Origin: Polynucleobacter kasalickyi
GTDB lineage: Bacteria > Pseudomonadota > Gammaproteobacteria > Burkholderiales > Burkholderiaceae
DNA length: 64,000 bases
Assembly: GCF_900176405.1 (NCBI RefSeq)
Contig: NZ_FWXJ01000003.1
Location: 1-64,000, forward strand
Direction of reading: 5' to 3'
A model generated the notes under the pieces. The model was not told the DNA's origin and did no database searches. It saw only the letters and a list, made by a program, of their open reading frames with translations. Below, piece by piece: positions 8,866 to 18,320 of this stretch. The first letter of the stretch is position 1, and the number at the start of each line of letters is the position of its first letter. The position numbers were made by a program, and so were the translations under genes.

Positions 8866-9037
8866 ATTTCATTCGATTCAATAATATTTATTAATCCTAA
8901 CAGGAAAGTAGGGCAAATCCTAGACTTGGAATACAAGTTAAATTATAATAGTAGATTCCTTTCCAATATCGACATGTCGATGGTTGGATTGGTTATTCCG
9001 CTTAGCTTCGGCTGACTTTTTTTCGGGGGTGGGGAGA

Positions 9038-10141
9038 ATGACTAATCTGGCTACCGCGCATCAACTTGCGCCGTCCAATTTACAATTACCTGTTAGCGCC
9101 TATTTTGACGCTGACTTATTTCAAAAAGAACTTCGTGTGCTTTTTGGAAATGGCCCTAACTATGTAGGGCATGAGTTAATGGTTCCAGAGATTGGAAGCT
9201 ATCAAACCTTGCGTAACGAAAATGAAGGTAGAGTTCTTGTAAGAAATCAACGGGGAGTAGAGCTACTTTCAAATGTTTGCAGACACCGCCAAGCAATCAT
9301 GCTTAATGGCAAAGGTCATGCTCAAAATATTACATGCCCCCTACATCGCTGGACTTATGATTTAAAAGGAGAGCTATTAGGCGCTCCACATTTTGGTGAG
9401 AACCCTTGCTTAAACTTAAATAAAAGTCCCTTGCAAAACTGGCAGGGTCTTTTATTCAATGGTAAAAGAGATATTCACAATGATTTAGCAAGACTTGGCG
9501 TTAAAAACCAATTAAATTTTGATGGATATCTGTTGGATCATGTGGAAGTACATGAATGTAACTACAACTGGAAAACCTTTATTGAGGTATATCTAGAGGA
9601 TTATCACGTTGGTCCCTTCCATCCAGGACTTGGACAATTTGTTACTTGTGATGATCTATCTTGGGAATTCGGTAATTGGTACAGTGTTCAAACGGTGGGG
9701 TTGAATAACCAACTTAGAAAACCAGGTTCAGCTGTTTACTCGAAATGGCATGAAGCCGTATTAAGACACCATGGTGGCAAACTGCCTGAATTTGGCGCTA
9801 TTTGGCTAACCTATTACCCTAATGTCATGGTGGAGTGGTATCCAGGAGTCCTTTGTATTTCAACGCTTCAGCCAATTAGTCCGACCCAAACTAGAAACGT
9901 AGTGGAATTTTATTACCCAGAGGAAATCGTTTGGTTTGAACGTGAGTTTATTGAAGCAGAGCGAGCTGCTTATATGGAAACCTGCATTGAAGATGATGAA
10001 ATTGCACAGCGGATGGATGCTGGACGCGCTGCGTTATTAGCTAGAGGCGAGAACGAAGTTGGCCCTTATCAAAGCCCCATGGAAGACGGTATGCAGCATT
10101 TCCATGAGTGGTATCGCAAAACCCTAGAGCAAAAACTCTAG
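9038..10141 (+). CDS. Rieske-type aromatic ring-hydroxylating oxygenase, alpha subunit
   Basis: A 367-aa oxygenase component with a Rieske [2Fe-2S] domain (CRH at 81-83 and CPLH at 100-103) followed by a catalytic START-like domain. The mononuclear iron site is suggested by the EVYLEDYHVGPFHPG stretch (D188, H190, H195). The start MTNLATAHQ was chosen because a GGGGAG ribosome binding site precedes it; the frame stays open 54 nt further upstream. There is no beta subunit, ferredoxin or reductase beside it, so it must borrow electrons from a partner elsewhere. The substrate is unknown; related proteins act on aromatic or quaternary-amine compounds. Confidence 0.88.
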   Translation: MTNLATAHQLAPSNLQLPVSAYFDADLFQKELRVLFGNGPNYVGHELMVPEIGSYQTLRNENEGRVLVRNQRGVELLSNVCRHRQAIMLNGKGHAQNITCPLHRWTYDLKGELLGAPHFGENPCLNLNKSPLQNWQGLLFNGKRDIHNDLARLGVKNQLNFDGYLLDHVEVHECNYNWKTFIEVYLEDYHVGPFHPGLGQFVTCDDLSWEFGNWYSVQTVGLNNQLRKPGSAVYSKWHEAVLRHHGGKLPEFGAIWLTYYPNVMVEWYPGVLCISTLQPISPTQTRNVVEFYYPEEIVWFEREFIEAERAAYMETCIEDDEIAQRMDAGRAALLARGENEVGPYQSPMEDGMQHFHEWYRKTLEQKL

Positions 10142-10148
10142 TCTATAT

Positions 10149-10922
10149 TCATGCCACGAAGGAGAGGCTAAGTACTAAAGCCACTCCTAGCAAAATCAGA
10201 ACAATTTGTTTCATCGATTCTTTTAATTGGAACCTGCGATGCATTTGTGGCATCAAATCACTGACGGCGATATAAATAAAATTACTAGAAGCAAAAACCA
10301 TTAAGTAAGGGATTAATTTTGCTGAGTCGTCTAGGTATAAATATCCGACAATGCCACCAATGGTAGACAAGAGACCACAAATGGAATTATAAATTAATGC
10401 CCTGATTTTAGAAAAACCAGCATTGAGTAACACCATGAAATTACCAATTTCTTGCGGTATTTCATGGGCAATAATTGCAATAGCGGTTAGGATTCCAACC
10501 CCAGGGTTGGCAATAAATGCTGCCGCAATCAAAATCCCGTCAACAAAATTATGTAAGCCATCACCAACAAGAATCATCCAACCGCTTTTACCTGCATTTT
10601 CTGCGTCATGCCCGTGATGATGATCATGGCCATCTCCCTCATGATGATGATTGTGCCGCAGTAAGGCGATTTTTTCTAAGACAAAGAAAAATAGAATGCC
10701 GGCTAATAAAAACGAAAATAAGGTCGTTGGGGATACTCCGGGGGCTTCGAAAGCTTCAGGTAGCGAATGCAAAAAAGCCGTTGCCAGCAAAATCCCCACC
10801 GAAAAACTGACCATATTTTCAACAATGGCAGAGAGAAACTTAAATGACAATGTGGCTGCAATCGTAATACTAATTAAGCCTGCTGCGATGGTTGCTAAGA
10901 GAATAGAAAATAAAATAGACAT
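10149..10922 (-). CDS. ZIP family divalent metal transporter
   Basis: A 257-aa integral membrane protein with about eight hydrophobic helices. A His-rich cytoplasmic loop (HNHHHEGDGHDHHHGHD) lies between helices 3 and 4, and the signature HEIPQEIGNF falls in helix 5. Both are hallmarks of ZIP transporters that import zinc or iron. The start at 10922, MSILFSILLATIAAG, is preferred. An upstream ATG at 10955 would overlap the end of polA and add an unrelated tail. It follows polA by about 14 nt on the same strand, without a clear ribosome binding site. Confidence 0.9.
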   Translation of the reverse strand: MSILFSILLATIAAGLISITIAATLSFKFLSAIVENMVSFSVGILLATAFLHSLPEAFEAPGVSPTTLFSFLLAGILFFFVLEKIALLRHNHHHEGDGHDHHHGHDAENAGKSGWMILVGDGLHNFVDGILIAAAFIANPGVGILTAIAIIAHEIPQEIGNFMVLLNAGFSKIRALIYNSICGLLSTIGGIVGYLYLDDSAKLIPYLMVFASSNFIYIAVSDLMPQMHRRFQLKESMKQIVLILLGVALVLSLSFVA

Positions 10923-10936
10923 ATAGAAATTATGGC

Positions 10937-13705
10937 TTAATGCGCCTCTTCCCAATTATCGCCGATACCGATGCCGACCTCTAGAGGAACTTTTAAACTA
11001 GCGACTGTTGTCATAATTCGATCTAAATTTTCTTTGACGAAATTAATCTCTGCTTCAGGGACCTCAAGCACGAGTTCATCATGAACTTGCAATAATAATT
11101 TAGTCTGTAAGCTCTCTGACTCAAGCCACTCTTGAACTTTAATCATCGATAACTTAATTAAATCTGCTGCAGTCCCTTGCATAGGTGCATTAATCGCCGC
11201 ACGCTCTGCGCCTTGACGACGCATGGCATTCGTACTCTGTATTTCAGCTAGCCATAAACGGCGCCCAAAGAAAGTTTCCACGTAGCCTTTTTCTTTGGCA
11301 AGGGCACGTGTATCTGCCATATATTTAGCAACACCAGGATATCTACCAAAATAAGTATCAATATAACTTTGTGCCGCACTACGTTCAATGCCTAAATTGC
11401 CAGCAAGACCAAAGGCGCTCATGCCATAAATCAAACCAAAATTAATAACTTTGGCAAATCGTCTTTGTTCGCTGGTCACCTGATCAAGTTGTACATTAAA
11501 AATTTCGGCAGCAGTTGCACGGTGAATATCAAGGCCATTCGCAAAAGCTTCTAACAAATTTTTATCTTCCGCAAAATGTGCCATGATGCGCAATTCAATT
11601 TGTGAATAATCAGCCGACATTAATTTACAGCCAGGTTTAGCAATAAATGCTTCCCGAATTTTTCTACCCTCTTCGGTTCTGATAGGGATATTTTGTAAAT
11701 TCGGTTCGTTAGAAGCCAATCGTCCAGTGGCAGCAACTGCTTGGGCATAATTCGTATGCAACCGATGCGTCTTCTGATTAAGCATTCTCGGCAGTTTCTC
11801 AATATAAGTGGACTGCAACTTTGCTAAGCTTCGATAATCCAATATTCTTGCCGGCAGTGGGTAATCTTCTGACAACTTTAACAAAACCTCTTCATCAGTG
11901 GATGGAGCGCCACCAGGGGTCTTTTTAACTACTGGCAACTTTTGGAGTGTAAAAAGAATCTCGCCAATTTGTTTAGGGGATTGGATATTAAACCGTTGAC
12001 CAGCTAAGTTGTAAATTTCAGTTTCTAATTCAAGTAACTTTTTTCCAACTGTTTGGCTTTGAGCCGCTAATTTTTCTGCATCAATCAAGATGCCGTTACG
12101 TTCCATGATGGCTAAAACTCTCATGGTCGGCATTTCTATCGACTCATAAACAAACTTTAATTTCGGATCATTTTGTATGATGGGTGAGAAACTTTCATGT
12201 AACCGTAGTGTTATGTCCGCATCCTCGGCAGCATACCTTGAGGCTTGTTCGAGCATCACCTGGTCAAAGGTAATTTGTTTCACCCCTTTACCGCAAACAT
12301 CTTCAAATTTAATGGTATTAATCCCTAAATGGCGCAGAGACATCGTATCCATATCATGGGGTTTATGCGATTCAAAGACATAAGACTCCAACAAGGTATC
12401 GTGTTCGATGCCTCGCAGGTGGATGCCATGATTTAACAAAATATGGAGATCAAATTTCAAATTTTGACCAACTTTTTTGTATTGATCTCCCTCTAACCAC
12501 GGTTTTAATCGTTCTAAAACCATTTCTCGATTCAATTGATCTTCACTAGTTGTGTGGGCGAGCGGAATATAGCATGCGCTACCGATTTCTGTCGCAAGAG
12601 AGATGCCAACCAGCTCAGAAACCATCGGCTCTAACCCAGTTGTTTCTGTATCAAAACAAGTTATAGGCGCTGCTTGTATCTTTTCACACCAAAATTCCAA
12701 GCGGTCTGCGCTGACCACGCACTCGTAATTAGCACTTTTGGTGTCACCTACTACCATTTGAGGCTGTTGGGCATTATTAGTATCACTATTGTCATTCGTT
12801 CCCGCGTTACTATCTTGGGTGCTAACGACCGATTGAATATCTTGCGTTAAGTGATATTCCTTCAACCAGGTTTTAAAACCATACTTCACAAATAAAGCAC
12901 GCAATTCATCATGATTTTCGTGTTTTGCTTCTAATTCAGATAAATCCAATAAATGTTCGTCTAACTCACAATCCAGCTTTACAGTTAATAATTTTCTAGC
13001 GGTTGCTAACCAGGGAATGGATTGACGTAGGTTTTCGCCTACAACACCTTTGATTTCTATGGATTTTTCAATTAAATGATCTAAATTACCATATTCAGTT
13101 AACCATTTAACTGCCGTCTTAGGGCCAGCTTTAGGTACCCCAGGTACGTTATCTACGGTATCTCCTGTAATGGTCAAATAATCGACGATTAACTCTGGTG
13201 GAATACCAAATTTTGCAGTGACTCCATTAATATCTAACTTTTCATTCGTCATCGTATTAATTAAAGTAACTTTTTCATTCACTAATTGGGCTAAATCCTT
13301 ATCTCCTGTAGAAATAATAGTAGTCCAGTCCATTTCACTAGCTCTTTTAGCTAAAGTACCAATGACATCATCTGCTTCCACGTTAGGCACCATGATTACA
13401 GGCCAGCCAAGTGCCTTCACTACCGCGTGAATTGGTTCAATTTGTTTTACTAGATCTTCGGGCATCGAGGAACGATTCGCTTTGTACTGCGGATACCATT
13501 CATCTCTAAAGGTTGGGCCTTTAGCATCAAACACGCAAGCAATATGGGTTGTGGGCATTTTCTGACGAGCTTGCCTTAGCATATTAATCATGCCATAAAT
13601 TGCGCCTGTAGGTTCTCCTTGCGGATTACGCAAATCTGGCATAGCATGAAAAGCTCGGTAGAGATAACTTGAGCCGTCAACAAGTAATAATATTTCTTTA
13701 GTCAT
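10937..13705 (-). CDS. polA: DNA polymerase I
   Basis: A 922-aa repair and Okazaki-fragment polymerase. The 5' nuclease domain starts with LLLVDGSSYLYRAFHAMP. The 3'-5' exonuclease domain retains its acidic residues in CFDTETTGLEP. The polymerase domain carries SADYSQIELRIMAH, RRFAKVINFGLIYGMS and the C-terminal LLQVHDELVLEVP. A low-complexity Asn/Asp/Gln linker near residues 290-315 separates the nuclease and exonuclease domains. Divergent from the 13756 gene. Confidence 0.97.
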   Translation of the reverse strand: MTKEILLLVDGSSYLYRAFHAMPDLRNPQGEPTGAIYGMINMLRQARQKMPTTHIACVFDAKGPTFRDEWYPQYKANRSSMPEDLVKQIEPIHAVVKALGWPVIMVPNVEADDVIGTLAKRASEMDWTTIISTGDKDLAQLVNEKVTLINTMTNEKLDINGVTAKFGIPPELIVDYLTITGDTVDNVPGVPKAGPKTAVKWLTEYGNLDHLIEKSIEIKGVVGENLRQSIPWLATARKLLTVKLDCELDEHLLDLSELEAKHENHDELRALFVKYGFKTWLKEYHLTQDIQSVVSTQDSNAGTNDNSDTNNAQQPQMVVGDTKSANYECVVSADRLEFWCEKIQAAPITCFDTETTGLEPMVSELVGISLATEIGSACYIPLAHTTSEDQLNREMVLERLKPWLEGDQYKKVGQNLKFDLHILLNHGIHLRGIEHDTLLESYVFESHKPHDMDTMSLRHLGINTIKFEDVCGKGVKQITFDQVMLEQASRYAAEDADITLRLHESFSPIIQNDPKLKFVYESIEMPTMRVLAIMERNGILIDAEKLAAQSQTVGKKLLELETEIYNLAGQRFNIQSPKQIGEILFTLQKLPVVKKTPGGAPSTDEEVLLKLSEDYPLPARILDYRSLAKLQSTYIEKLPRMLNQKTHRLHTNYAQAVAATGRLASNEPNLQNIPIRTEEGRKIREAFIAKPGCKLMSADYSQIELRIMAHFAEDKNLLEAFANGLDIHRATAAEIFNVQLDQVTSEQRRFAKVINFGLIYGMSAFGLAGNLGIERSAAQSYIDTYFGRYPGVAKYMADTRALAKEKGYVETFFGRRLWLAEIQSTNAMRRQGAERAAINAPMQGTAADLIKLSMIKVQEWLESESLQTKLLLQVHDELVLEVPEAEINFVKENLDRIMTTVASLKVPLEVGIGIGDNWEEAH

Positions 13706-13755
13706 GCCTTAATCGTACAATAATCATTTATTTAATAACTTACTCTCATAAGTCC

Positions 13756-14145
13756 ATGAACAACACCAGAAGCATTAAGTTATCGGCATTGATTGCTTTT
13801 ATCACTTTCAACATGATAGTGATTAATCAAGTCACTGCCCAAAATACCACAAGTTCGCCAGCCTTAGACGCCAAAGAATTAGAACTTATTAACCGTCAGC
13901 CTATTTCCCCAGCCGCCAGAGCCAATGAAAATGTGCTTGGTACAGAAAAAAGACCTACTTCATTCGAATACCAGGAAAACAAGGGCACTAAAATCACTGA
14001 ATACTCTTCAGATGGTCGCCCAGTGGAGATACAGGTAGATTCTCGTGTTGGCACTCACTACGAAATGAGCAAGCCAATTAACCAAAGCCCGACGGTACCA
14101 AATACAAGTATTCAACGGGTTCCTTCAATCCAACTCCCATTTTAG
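13756..14145 (+). CDS. Exported hypothetical protein, DUF2782-like
   Basis: A 129-aa protein with an N-terminal signal peptide ending around VTAQ, so probably periplasmic. The central stretch (FEYQENKGTKITEYSSDGRP) resembles DUF2782 proteins, which sit between polA and homoserine kinase in other beta- and gammaproteobacteria; this is recognition by pattern and context. Function is unknown. It precedes thrB by 4 nt, so it is likely in one operon with thrB and the 15120 membrane protein. Confidence 0.7.
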   Translation: MNNTRSIKLSALIAFITFNMIVINQVTAQNTTSSPALDAKELELINRQPISPAARANENVLGTEKRPTSFEYQENKGTKITEYSSDGRPVEIQVDSRVGTHYEMSKPINQSPTVPNTSIQRVPSIQLPF

Positions 14146-14149
14146 CCGT

Positions 14150-15130
14150 ATGGCGGTATATACCCAATTAAATTTAGAAGAAACGACGGACTGGTTTAAA
14201 AAGCAGTTTGAATTAGGAGAGCTTGTCAGCCTAAAAGGCATCAGCTCAGGAATTGAAAACAGTAATTTCTTTCTTTCTGCCCTACAAAAAAACCTTCAAA
14301 CCGAGTATGTATTAACGATCTTTGAACGCTTATCAGCAACCGAATTACCTTACTATTTAGAGCTGATGCAGCACTTATCTCAACATGGGATCAAAGTTCC
14401 AGCTCCTTTTCTTAATAAAGATCATGCTCTGGTTTTGAGTTTAAAAGACAAGCCAGCAGCTCTAGTGAGTAAATTAGAAGGCGCATCTGTGATGCAACCA
14501 TCACCGGAGCATTGTCACGAAGTTGGCTTCATGTTGGCGAAAATGCATCTAGCTGGTTTAAGTTTTGATAAACACCAACCCAATCTGAGAAGTTTACCGT
14601 GGTGGCAAGTCACCATTCCACAAATTTTGCCATTTATTGATACGGAACAACAAAACCTATTAAGTAATGAATTAAAAGTTCAAATAGAATTTTTTGGTAG
14701 CGACACTTACAAAGACTTGCCACAAGGTCCAAGTCATTGTGATTTATTTAGAGATAATGTGCTCTTCAAGAGCCTCTCCAAGGATGCAAAGCCGGAGTTG
14801 AGTGGTTTTTTTGACTTTTATTTTGCTGGTACTGATAAATGGCTGTTTGATATCTGTGTAACGGTAAACGATTGGTGTATTGATCATGCTACGGGCATGT
14901 TTAAACCCGATTTAATCAGTGCCTTTTTACATGCCTACCAAGAGGTCAGGCCATTTACTGACGAAGAGGAAATGGCTTGGCCATTCATGCAAAGAGCCGC
15001 TGCTCTACGCTTTTGGATTTCCAGATTGTGGGACTTTTACTTACCTCGTGAGGCAGCATTGTTAACCCCTCATGACCCAAAGCATTTCGAGAGAATTTTG
15101 CGCCTAAGGATTAAGCAACATGCAAATTAA
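14150..15130 (+). CDS. thrB: Homoserine kinase (APH-fold, type II)
   Basis: Phosphorylates homoserine in threonine biosynthesis. This 326-aa form has the aminoglycoside-phosphotransferase fold, not the GHMP fold. The sequence shows GISSGIENSNFFL near the N-terminus, the catalytic loop HCDLFRDNVLF and the metal-binding segment GFFDFYFAG. Its end overlaps the start of the next gene by 11 nt, which suggests coupling. Confidence 0.93.
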   Translation: MAVYTQLNLEETTDWFKKQFELGELVSLKGISSGIENSNFFLSALQKNLQTEYVLTIFERLSATELPYYLELMQHLSQHGIKVPAPFLNKDHALVLSLKDKPAALVSKLEGASVMQPSPEHCHEVGFMLAKMHLAGLSFDKHQPNLRSLPWWQVTIPQILPFIDTEQQNLLSNELKVQIEFFGSDTYKDLPQGPSHCDLFRDNVLFKSLSKDAKPELSGFFDFYFAGTDKWLFDICVTVNDWCIDHATGMFKPDLISAFLHAYQEVRPFTDEEEMAWPFMQRAAALRFWISRLWDFYLPREAALLTPHDPKHFERILRLRIKQHAN

Positions 15131-15920
15131 TCGCCTCCCACCTAAAGCCGGTTACATATGGATAAGACAAGGGATTTGGTTGTTTAAACAAAATCCTTTT
15201 ACTTTCCTGATGTTGGTGTTTCTGTATATTTTTATCATGCAACTATCGATGTTTATCCCTTTAGTAGGCATCATTGTTGTACTAGTTTTTAACCCATGTA
15301 TTTCGGTAGGTTTTCTTACTGCAGCGCAAAGAGTCATTCTTAGACAAACGGTGAAGCCGTCCATTTACATCACCGCTATCAGGGAATTACCTCCTGCGAT
15401 TCGGATGAGGTTATTCAAGCTAGGTGGGCTATATACTGCCTTCGTTTTATTGATTAGCTTGGTATCTTCTCAGTTTATTGATGTAGAAAAAATTATCCCA
15501 TTGTTAACTACTGGTGAAATGACTGGACCTGATCTGATACAAGAAATGTATTACGCCCTAATCGTGGCCGTCGTGTTGTACCTCCCCATTGCGATGTTGA
15601 TGTGGTTTTCACCACAATTAGTCGCATGGCAAAACTATAGTATTCGCAAAGCAATTTTTGGCAGTTGGTTAGGTTTTTGGTTTAATAAAGGGCCATTCAC
15701 TGTATATCTTTGTACTTGGGCCCTTGTTCTCACAGCAGTACCTTTATTTGTTGGTGGTGTTTTCGAGAGTTTAGGCATCAAACAATATGCTAGCTACCTC
15801 ATTACACCATTTTCAATGTTAGCGATCACCGTTTTTTATTGCTCGTTTTACGCTATTTGGAAAGGTTGTTTTGCTGATAGCGCACCGCCGATTACTACAG
15901 AAACAACCACCAGCATTTAA
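15120..15920 (+). CDS. BPSS1780 family membrane protein
   Basis: A 266-aa integral membrane protein with about six hydrophobic helices. The N-terminal PPKAGYIWIRQGIWLFKQNP is typical of the BPSS1780 family found in Burkholderiales. Function is unknown. It overlaps thrB by 11 nt and is convergent with uvrD across 28 nt; a weak GCTGG hairpin with a short U-run lies there. Confidence 0.8.
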   Translation: MQINRLPPKAGYIWIRQGIWLFKQNPFTFLMLVFLYIFIMQLSMFIPLVGIIVVLVFNPCISVGFLTAAQRVILRQTVKPSIYITAIRELPPAIRMRLFKLGGLYTAFVLLISLVSSQFIDVEKIIPLLTTGEMTGPDLIQEMYYALIVAVVLYLPIAMLMWFSPQLVAWQNYSIRKAIFGSWLGFWFNKGPFTVYLCTWALVLTAVPLFVGGVFESLGIKQYASYLITPFSMLAITVFYCSFYAIWKGCFADSAPPITTETTTSI

Positions 15921-15948
15921 TTTGGAACTCAAACGCTGGTAGTGTTTT

Positions 15949-18285
15949 TTAGATAGCAGTTAACTTAGCAATACTGAGTTGCAACCACTTGACCCCATGT
16001 CTTGCAAAATTGACTTGCGCTCTCGTGTCAGGAGCATTGCCTTCAAAACCAGTGATTCGACCTTCGCCAAATTTAGGATGAAATACGTTTTGACCGACAT
16101 AAAACCCGTGGTCATTATTACTTTTGGTACTCGGAACAATCACAGAAGTCTTGCTGAAGCTTTTAGCTGTAGGTAGATCATGGCCTAAGCTAGCATTTCC
16201 CCAACTAGGATTCACTTGCCGGGCTACATTTCCCCATCTTGATTCTGAGTGTTTTGGCGTAAGTAATTTAAGGCACTCTTTTGGTAACTCCTCTAAAAAT
16301 CTCGAGGGCATGTTGTACCTTACTTGACCATGCAACATCCTAGACTGAGTATGGGACAAATACAGGCGATCCCTCGCACGGGTAATTGCAACATACATCA
16401 AACGGCGCTCTTCCTCAAGGCCCTTCGGTTCATTAATGCTGTTCTCATGAGGAAATAAGCCTTCTTCTAACCCAGTAATGAATACGACCTTAAACTCTAG
16501 TCCCTTTGATGCATGTACCGTCATCAACTGGACGGCATCTTGGCCAGCCTGCGCCTGATTATCGCCAGCCTCTAAAGAAGCATGCGCCAAAAACCCTGCT
16601 AATGGTGACATTTCTGTTGGTGTTGTACTCGCAGTGCCTTGCGTATCAAAAAGTGGCTCAACTGGTAAGCTGGTATTGAGTTCGATGGGAGTTAACGCCA
16701 CCGCATCTTGTCCCAAGCCTTCTTCAGCAACAAAAGCAGTTGCCGCATTGATTAACTCTTGTAAGTTTTCGATACGATCTTGACCTTCTTTTTCAGCAAG
16801 GTAATGCTGAATTAACCCACAATGTTGAATCACATAGTCAATCAACTCCGGAAGGGTGTTTTTCCGAGTTGCATCACGCATGTGGTCAATTAAACGAATA
16901 AAGCTACTAATCGACGATCCTGGCTTACCCTCTAAAAAACTGGCCGCTGCATATAAAGAGGATTGTTGGGTGCGTGCAATATCTTGCAGAGCTTCAATAG
17001 ACCTAGCACCAATCCCTCGGGTCGGGAAATTAACAACTCTAGAAAACGACGTATCATCATTTGGATTTTCCATTAAACGCAGATAAGCTAAAGCGTGTTT
17101 AATCTCAGCGCGTTCGAAGAAGCGTAAGCCACCATAAACTCGGTAAGCAATTCCAGCCGAAAATAATCCGTGCTCGATAATTCGCGACTGTGCATTACTT
17201 CGATACAGAATAGCAACCTCACTTCGCGTCATGCCATCATTAATTAAATTACGAATTTCATCGATGAGCCAAGAAGCTTCCGTGCCATCTGACGCTGCCT
17301 CATACAGCCTGACAGGTTCACCATGACCGGCATCTGTGCGTAAATTTTTACCAAGTCTTTCTTTATTGTGGGCAATTAAATGATTAGCTGTATCTAAAAT
17401 ATTTGCATGAGAGCGGTAATTTTGTTCCAATTTCACCGTCAATGGGTGGAACTGTTTTTCAAACAAGCGCATATTGGCAACATCTGCACCCCTAAATGCA
17501 TAAATACTTTGGTCGTCATCACCCACCGCAAATACACAAGCTGGGTGGGAGGTGGAGTGTCCCGATAAGAGTTTTAACCAAGCGTATTGCAAAGTATTCG
17601 TATCTTGAAACTCATCCACTAATACATGTCTAAAGCGTCTTTGATAATGCTCACGGATAGGCTCATTGTGCTTTAAGAGCTCATAGGACCGAAGGAGCAG
17701 TTCAGAAAAGTCGACTACCCCTTCACGCAGGCATTGTTCTTCATAAGCCTGATAGAGACGAATCATTACCCCTTGAAACTCGTCAGCTGGGGACATGTCC
17801 TTGGGGCGATTACCCCGCTCTTTAGCGTTGGAGATGAAATACTGTAACTGTTTAGCTGGATACTTCTCATCATCGACCTTTAACGATTTAAGTAATCTCT
17901 TAATAGCTGATAGTTGATCTTGGGTATCTAAAATTTGAAAGGTTGAGGGCAAGCCGGCATCATTAAAATGGGCGCGCAATAGTCGATTACATAAACCATG
18001 GAAAGTACCGACCCACATACCTCGAGTATTGATTGGCATCATTCCTGAGAGCCTTGCAAGCATCTCTTTGGCGGCTTTGTTAGTAAAGGTAACCGCCAAG
18101 ATACCAATTGGTGAAATTTGACCGGTTTGAATTAAATAGGCGATTCGAGTCGTTAGTACCCGTGTTTTGCCACTACCGGCACCAGCTAAGATCAATGCCG
18201 ATTGGGCATTGCCGTTTTCATCTTTAGTTGCTAGGGTAACAGCTTGTAGCTGTTCAGGGTTTAAATTATGGAGAAGTTCAGACAC
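15949..18285 (-). CDS. uvrD: UvrD/Rep-family DNA helicase
   Basis: A superfamily 1A 3'-5' helicase of repair and replication restart, 778 aa from the chosen start. Motifs in order: Walker [13 protein letters not shown], motif [10 protein letters not shown], motif [16 protein letters not shown], motif IV LEQNYRS, motif [11 protein letters not shown], motif [13 protein letters not shown] chose GTG at 18285 ([16 protein letters not shown]) because AAAGAG precedes it by 5 nt. The longer frame to 18351 would overlap the start of the divergent valS. UvrD fits better than Rep because of the C-terminal Tudor-like tail ([14 protein letters not shown]). Confidence 0.93.
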   Translation of the reverse strand: MSELLHNLNPEQLQAVTLATKDENGNAQSALILAGAGSGKTRVLTTRIAYLIQTGQISPIGILAVTFTNKAAKEMLARLSGMMPINTRGMWVGTFHGLCNRLLRAHFNDAGLPSTFQILDTQDQLSAIKRLLKSLKVDDEKYPAKQLQYFISNAKERGNRPKDMSPADEFQGVMIRLYQAYEEQCLREGVVDFSELLLRSYELLKHNEPIREHYQRRFRHVLVDEFQDTNTLQYAWLKLLSGHSTSHPACVFAVGDDDQSIYAFRGADVANMRLFEKQFHPLTVKLEQNYRSHANILDTANHLIAHNKERLGKNLRTDAGHGEPVRLYEAASDGTEASWLIDEIRNLINDGMTRSEVAILYRSNAQSRIIEHGLFSAGIAYRVYGGLRFFERAEIKHALAYLRLMENPNDDTSFSRVVNFPTRGIGARSIEALQDIARTQQSSLYAAASFLEGKPGSSISSFIRLIDHMRDATRKNTLPELIDYVIQHCGLIQHYLAEKEGQDRIENLQELINAATAFVAEEGLGQDAVALTPIELNTSLPVEPLFDTQGTASTTPTEMSPLAGFLAHASLEAGDNQAQAGQDAVQLMTVHASKGLEFKVVFITGLEEGLFPHENSINEPKGLEEERRLMYVAITRARDRLYLSHTQSRMLHGQVRYNMPSRFLEELPKECLKLLTPKHSESRWGNVARQVNPSWGNASLGHDLPTAKSFSKTSVIVPSTKSNNDHGFYVGQNVFHPKFGEGRITGFEGNAPDTRAQVNFARHGVKWLQLSIAKLTAI

Positions 18286-18320
18286 ATGGACTCTTTGAAA
18301 TACACCATTATAATTTAGTA

